Part shown: positions 50,259 to 54,100 of the stretch, in pieces
Layout: the number at the start of each line of letters is the position of its first letter
Numbering within the stretch: the stretch's first letter is position 1
Program-made: the position numbers and the translations under genes
The notes under the pieces: generated by a model
Databases searched by the model: none
The model's input: only the letters and a program-made list of their open reading frames with translations
What the model was told of the DNA's origin: nothing
Source of the DNA: Bacillota bacterium
Lineage (GTDB): Bacteria; Bacillota; Clostridia; Peptostreptococcales; Anaerovoracaceae
DNA: 54,100 bases
Direction: 5' to 3'
NCBI GenBank assembly: GCA_022793795.1
Contig: JAAWDM010000008.1
Span: forward strand, 1-54,100

Positions 50259-51792
50259 CTCCACGCCCCTCCTTTTCCCGGTTGCCTGTCATATAATAGC
50301 TGATTTCCATCTTATCGATGGCTCCTGCTTGAAATTCTTTGGTAATCCTGCCTTCATAGATGGTAATTACCCGATCAGATAGCCGCAACACTTCGTCTAA
50401 ATCTGCACTGACCAGCAGAATCCCGCATCCTTGATTTCTTTTCTCCATAATCTGATGGTGGATGAATTCTATGGCCCCGATGTCCACGCCTCTGGTGGGC
50501 TGTGAAATAACTAGAATCGGCGTATCAAAGGAAAACTCTCTGGCCACCACCACCTTCTGCATGTTGCCGCCCGACAGGGAACCGGCTTTGGTATCCGTTC
50601 CAGCGCCTCTTAAATCGAACTTGTCAAACAACTCCTTGCCATATCTTGCAATGGTAGACTGGCGCAGGTGAATTCCCTTTTTTGAAAACTGAGACTGACG
50701 ATGTTTTCCAATGATAAGGTTCTCCGTAATGGTAGACTGCACCGAAATACCGGTAGCGATTCTATCCTCCGGTATATGGGCCAGCCCAAGACTTCGTACC
50801 TGCCCCGGCGTCATACCGCCGATGCTCTGTCCCTGGACATGAATTTCTCCCTTTTCTAAAGGCCGCATCCCTGTAATGGCTTCAATCAATTCGCTCTGTC
50901 CGTTGCCTTCAATGGCCGCTATGCCGAGAATCTCTCCGCCATGGACCTGAAAGGACATGCCGTTTACTGCCATCAGTCCTCTGTTGTCAGCCACATAGGC
51001 CTCCTTCACATCTATGAGAACCGAACCCCTCTCGCCTTTCCGCTCTAGTTGGTCAAAGAGAACCTCTCTGCCCACCATCATGGAGGCCAGAATTCTTTCA
51101 TTGACATTGGTCTTTTTCTCCACGCCAATCAGCCTGCCCTGGCGCATGACGCCTACTCGGTCTGCAATGGCCATGACTTCATACAGTTTATGAGTGATGA
51201 TGATGACCGTCATATTCCGCTCCGCCACAATACGGCGAATCACCTGAAACAGTTCTTCTGTTTCCTGAGGCGTGAGCACTGCTGTAGGCTCATCTAAAAT
51301 TAAAATGTCCGCTCCTCGATACAGAGTCTTTAAAATCTCTACTCTCTGTTGTAAGCCAACGCTAATCTCCCCTACAACTGCCTTTGGGTCCACATGGAGA
51401 CCATATTCATCAGTCAGCTTTTCCACCTCTCGCTCTGCCTGTCTCAAATCATAAAAAATACCAGCCTTTCGCGGCTCTCTGCTCATAACGATGTTTTGTG
51501 CTACCGTGAAGGAAGGCACCAGCATAAAATGCTGGTGGACCATTCCGATGCCGCTGGCAATGGCAGCGCTAGGTTCATATTTTTCTATCCGCTGTCCTTT
51601 TACATACATTTCACCACTGGTCGGAGTATGAATCCCATAAAGCAAATTCATCAAGGTGCTCTTTCCCGCACCATTTTCTCCTACCAAAGCAAAAATTTCA
51701 CCCTTTTGAATTTCAAGGGACACATCATCGTTTGCAAGTACCCCAGGGAACTGCATCGAAACATGGTCAAACCTTACAATCGCTTCTTGCAA
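50251..51792 (-). CDS. Nucleoside ABC transporter ATP-binding protein (NupO/YufO-like)
   Basis: This 513-residue protein has two fused ABC domains. The first has Walker [10 protein letters not shown], signature [12 protein letters not shown] and Walker [11 protein letters not shown]. The second has a degenerate P-loop ([14 protein letters not shown]) with a good signature [15 protein letters not shown], the usual asymmetry in this family (also RbsA-like). The start is TTG 51792, with GAGGT upstream; no ATG fits. A transcription terminator separates it from the binding-protein gene, so its level is probably lower. It energises uptake of nucleosides delivered by the lipoprotein at 51950-52960. 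Confidence 0.92.
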   Translation of the reverse strand: MQEAIVRFDHVSMQFPGVLANDDVSLEIQKGEIFALVGENGAGKSTLMNLLYGIHTPTSGEMYVKGQRIEKYEPSAAIASGIGMVHQHFMLVPSFTVAQNIVMSREPRKAGIFYDLRQAEREVEKLTDEYGLHVDPKAVVGEISVGLQQRVEILKTLYRGADILILDEPTAVLTPQETEELFQVIRRIVAERNMTVIIITHKLYEVMAIADRVGVMRQGRLIGVEKKTNVNERILASMMVGREVLFDQLERKGERGSVLIDVKEAYVADNRGLMAVNGMSFQVHGGEILGIAAIEGNGQSELIEAITGMRPLEKGEIHVQGQSIGGMTPGQVRSLGLAHIPEDRIATGISVQSTITENLIIGKHRQSQFSKKGIHLRQSTIARYGKELFDKFDLRGAGTDTKAGSLSGGNMQKVVVAREFSFDTPILVISQPTRGVDIGAIEFIHHQIMEKRNQGCGILLVSADLDEVLRLSDRVITIYEGRITKEFQAGAIDKMEISYYMTGNREKEGRGDA

Positions 51793-51854
51793 AACAATTA
51801 CCTCATTCTTTCCGTATCCATAGGAGGTGCAGACTCAAACAACAAGCCGCATCT

Positions 51855-51893
51855 GAAAAAATAAGGCGTAGCGTTTATGCGCTACGCCTTATT
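51855..51893 (-). terminator. Intercistronic terminator between the binding protein and the transporter genes
   Basis: On the minus strand AATAAGGCGTAGCG pairs perfectly with CGCTACGCCTTATT around a 6-base loop and is followed by TTTTT. It lies about 57 bases behind the lipoprotein stop. Confidence 0.92.
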
Positions 51894-51949
51894 GATAAGC
51901 GAACGTTACTGATTTTTTCTGCCAATCCGCCAGTTTCAGATAGGCAATT

Positions 51950-52960
51950 TTATCTGGTGGTCTCTACTTCAATTTCACCTGCGACAATCTTTGCAGCCAG
52001 AGCTTCCACTTCACTCTTTAATTCATCACCGATCTGCTGAGTAGAATTTTCATCACCGTAAGCGATGGAAATATGACCAGTAGCCATGTCGGTAATCTGT
52101 ACGCGAGCGCCTTCCCATGCATCTTCATCAATATAAGCTGCAATAACATCAAAGACGGACAATCCAACTTCTTTCTTCATGGAACAGATGATAACGTCGT
52201 CATACTCTGGATTGGTTAATTTCTGATCCGCATCTACGCCGATAGCATAGAAACTGTTTTCCTGCGCTGCAGCAAAGATACCGTTTCCAGTGTTACCTGC
52301 AATGTTAAAGATCACGTCTGCACCTTTATCCTTTAAAGACAGCGCACATTCCTTACCTAAGGCTGGATCTTCATAATCTCCTGCATAAACGGTCTCTACC
52401 TTGATGTTAGGGTTTGCATACTCTGCACCCTGCTTATATCCTACAATAAAGTCGTTAATAACATCACTGTCCTCACCGCCAACTGCACCGATTACACCGG
52501 TCTTGGACATCTTGGCTGCCACATAGCCTGCCAGGAAGGAACCTTCATTTTGCGCATAAGTAATGCAGAGCAGGTTTGGAATGTCTCCAATATGCTCAGC
52601 AGTGTTATCCACCCAGATAAACTTGGTTTCTGGATATTCAGGCGCAACTTCTTCCACCTCATAACACTCCCAGCCTACAGCCACTACCACGTCTGCTGCT
52701 TCTGCTGCATCCATCATCTTCTGCTTATATCCTTCATGATTACATTCTATTGTAGATACATTTACGCCTTTCTCTTCGGCCAGCTTGTCCACACCTTCTT
52801 TGGCAGAATCATTAAAAGACTTATCGCCAAATCCTGCTGATACAACAACACAAACCTTCAGCGCTTCATCTTCTCCGTCCATATCTCCGCCACATCCTAC
52901 CAATGCAAACAGAGACAAGATCAGAGCCAACACAACTAGAAGTGAAATACTCTTTTTCAT
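51950..52960 (-). CDS. BmpA/NupN-family nucleoside-binding lipoprotein
   Basis: This protein of about 336 residues has a lipoprotein signal (LLVVLALILSLFALVGC, lipidated Cys), a short Gly/Asp/Glu-rich linker, and the periplasmic-binding fold of the BmpA (PnrA/Med) family: KVCVVVSAGFGDKSFNDSAKEGVDKLAEEKGV, KFIWVDNTAEH, SFLAGYVAAKMSKTGVIGAVGG and FNIAGNTGNGIFAAAQ. It binds purine nucleosides and hands them to the NupOPQ complex encoded next. ATG 52960 has GGAGG upstream. It is the first gene of its operon. Confidence 0.94.
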   Translation of the reverse strand: MKKSISLLVVLALILSLFALVGCGGDMDGEDEALKVCVVVSAGFGDKSFNDSAKEGVDKLAEEKGVNVSTIECNHEGYKQKMMDAAEAADVVVAVGWECYEVEEVAPEYPETKFIWVDNTAEHIGDIPNLLCITYAQNEGSFLAGYVAAKMSKTGVIGAVGGEDSDVINDFIVGYKQGAEYANPNIKVETVYAGDYEDPALGKECALSLKDKGADVIFNIAGNTGNGIFAAAQENSFYAIGVDADQKLTNPEYDDVIICSMKKEVGLSVFDVIAAYIDEDAWEGARVQITDMATGHISIAYGDENSTQQIGDELKSEVEALAAKIVAGEIEVETTR

Positions 52961-53022
52961 ATTATCCTCCATATTCTTTCAGAAATATCATTTCGTAATA
53001 ATCGCGTACTATTTGGATGATA

Positions 53023-53119
53023 CCATGACATCCCGTCTTCCAACGGTCATGATTCAATAAACGCTTCCTTATGGCAACGCCAACGCGCTTATTATACCAC
53101 CAAAAGAAATGAAGCGCAA
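53023..53119 (-). promoter_or_regulatory. Promoter and hairpin leader of the nucleoside importer operon
   Basis: On the minus strand TTGCGC (53119-53114) and TATAAT (53096-53091) are 17 bases apart, with TG before the -10. The leader of about 125 bases contains a hairpin CATGAC/GTCATG with inner CGT/ACG (53051-53023). It does not match the purine riboswitch core, and I recognise no other class. The rest of 53120-53382 has no feature I can name. Confidence 0.65.
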
Positions 53120-53382
53120 GGATTTCGTCCTATTTTTACATATTATGGAAAATCACCCCAACGGTTTCCCAAGCAAAGTCATCCGAAAAAACAGTTTTCT
53201 TCCAAAAATGTATACCTCACAACCCCTTTTACTAGCTTAAACACAAAAATGTTGTACATTTTTGAGAAGTTTTTCTGATTTCGGTTGACTTTTTACAATT
53301 CTGTTATACATAAAATCAAAAAATTTTGATTTTCGGATGACTCCGCCAGATGGGTCCCCTATTATCAATTTTCTACTCTTAG

Positions 53383-53412
53383 CTAAAAAAACGGAGGTTA
53401 TCCCTCCGTTAT
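53383..53412 (-). terminator. Intrinsic terminator behind the small membrane protein gene
   Basis: On the minus strand AACGGAGG pairs with CCTCCGTT around a 5-base loop and is followed by TTTTTT. Confidence 0.9.
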
Positions 53413-53433
53413 CATGCAGTCCATACTTTTATA

Positions 53434-53871
53434 TTACTCTACGATCTCAGCATCTTCAATATTTTCAATTTCCTTTACCTCAGCTGCATCCTCATGATTC
53501 TCAGCCAAATCGGAAATGCCAGAAACAGCTTCTGAAACGGTTTCCTCCTTTTTTTGCACAAACATAAATAATAAACCGAGGCAGATACATATCGTACCGC
53601 CAACAATAAAAATTGCTTTTGTTACCATCATACCTGCTGTTTTTCCAGCAATCAGACTCGAACCTATAATATAATTGTATGCGTCTCCATTTATGTATTC
53701 GTCTATAGCGGAATAGGTATCACCAAGCATATAATCTTCAGCAGGTTTTCCATCAAGAATCGACAAAGTAGTCAATATACCGCCTGGAACCTGCATAAAA
53801 AGCCCTATACAAATCAGAATAGCTCCAATAATCATTACACATACACATACCATATTTCTTCTATCGTTCAT
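53434..53871 (-). CDS. Membrane protein of unknown function with two helices
   Basis: This 145-residue protein has two hydrophobic helices (MVCVCVMIIGAILICIGLFM near the N-terminus and KAIFIVGGTICICLGLLFMF around residues 85-105) with a roughly 60-residue outside loop between them (DGKPAEDYMLGDTYSAIDEYINGDAYNYII), and a strongly acidic cytoplasmic tail. I do not recognise a family. GGAAAGGAGCA precedes ATG 53871, and a strong terminator follows, so it is a real single gene. Confidence 0.75.
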   Translation of the reverse strand: MNDRRNMVCVCVMIIGAILICIGLFMQVPGGILTTLSILDGKPAEDYMLGDTYSAIDEYINGDAYNYIIGSSLIAGKTAGMMVTKAIFIVGGTICICLGLLFMFVQKKEETVSEAVSGISDLAENHEDAAEVKEIENIEDAEIVE

Positions 53872-53911
53872 TGATACAATGCTCCTTTCCGTTATGATAT
53901 AATCCCAAGTT

Positions 53912-53951
53912 AAGACCCATCATGTGCATTTTGCTCACAATGATGGGTCTT
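53912..53951. other. Strong hairpin near the right edge
   Basis: AAGACCCATCAT pairs with ATGATGGGTCTT around a 16-base loop. It stands upstream of the small membrane protein gene. No T-run follows on either strand, so it may be an operator, an element end or part of a structured RNA entering from the right. Confidence 0.5.
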
Positions 53952-53968
53952 GACTGCATTTATAATAA

Positions 53969-54028
53969 TTATTTCATTGCCTCTTCCACTGAGACGGCAA
54001 CGCACGGATTTACGCCACTTATAGCCAT
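53969..54028 (-). CDS. Possible 19-residue peptide or tail of a structured element
   Basis: ATG 54028 is preceded by a good GGAGGT at 8 bases and codes MAISGVNPCVAVSVEEAMK before TAA 53969-53971. A strong hairpin follows 18 bases later. Another frame is open from the window edge to 53910. Which, if either, is translated cannot be decided here. Confidence 0.25.
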   Translation of the reverse strand: MAISGVNPCVAVSVEEAMK

Positions 54029-54100
54029 TTTTGTTACCTCCACGTTGCCTATCCAGCAAATTTTCGCACTTGCGAGCGCTTCTCACGGCTTTTTTATGCC

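Noticed and set aside
53023..53097. A purine riboswitch in front of the nucleoside importer
   Set aside because: The conserved junction bases of the purine aptamer are not present; only an ordinary hairpin is seen.

Overview
The window reads as a chromosomal segment of an anaerobic, endospore-forming Firmicute (class Clostridia; the gene mix recalls amino-acid- or butyrate-metabolising Eubacteriales/Peptostreptococcales, but the genus is inference). The evidence is the sporulation genes (spoVAC-spoVAD-spoVAE, spoIIAA-spoIIAB-sigF, sigK), an electron-bifurcating type acyl-CoA dehydrogenase/Etf operon, Gram-positive cell-wall genes, strong AGGAGG-type ribosome sites almost everywhere, and no outer-membrane genes.

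Layout. 1-4026 is a ragged accessory edge: the tail of an unidentified reading frame, a dispersed repeat, a Phd/YefM antitoxin with a truncated ParE-like toxin, a LytTR/DUF3021 pair, ogt, a broken acetyltransferase gene, a lipoprotein and a small membrane protein. 4027-6390 holds a palindromic repeat and the spoVA operon with a SigF/SigG-like promoter. 6406-14771 holds maf-mscL, a glycerophosphodiesterase, a drug-type ABC exporter with a second LytTR/DUF3021 pair, an MFS carrier overlapping a HAD phosphatase, and a cation/proton antiporter. 15001-18418 is acd-etfB-etfA, with EtfA carrying a ferredoxin domain. 18626-20076 is the spoIIA operon. 20477-25991 holds thiI, a cysteine desulfurase, a MATE pump and RNase Y. 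26053-33891 is the shape and division cluster (radC-mreBCD-PBP2-minD, with rodA facing it). 34202-38387 holds a DUF1540 protein, sigK, a second class B PBP, cmk, nrdR and a PRC-barrel protein. 38462-45105 is a Bce-type peptide-antibiotic sensing and transport module whose two halves are separated by a decayed KAP-NTPase/dinD remnant. 45185-46967 is a glycine-riboswitch-controlled amino-acid:sodium symporter. 46975-53119 is a trigger-factor-like lipoprotein and a BmpA/NupOPQ nucleoside ABC importer. The right edge holds a small membrane protein and an unresolved structured stretch.

How it works together. Forespore and mother-cell sigma factors, spore-core dipicolinate transport (SpoVA) and the Mre/PBP2/RodA elongation machinery make much of the window a spore and envelope region. 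The accessory genes between are membrane transporters with local regulators (LytTR, BceRS, glycine riboswitch). No convincing new defence or mobile system is intact here. The most unusual material is decayed or non-coding: the KAP/dinD remnant inside the Bce locus, three intergenic stretches built of nested inverted repeats, a terminator whose 3' arm is the ribosome site of the next gene, a hexamer microsatellite abutting the bceA ribosome site, and a sigK with neither pro-sequence nor interruption.
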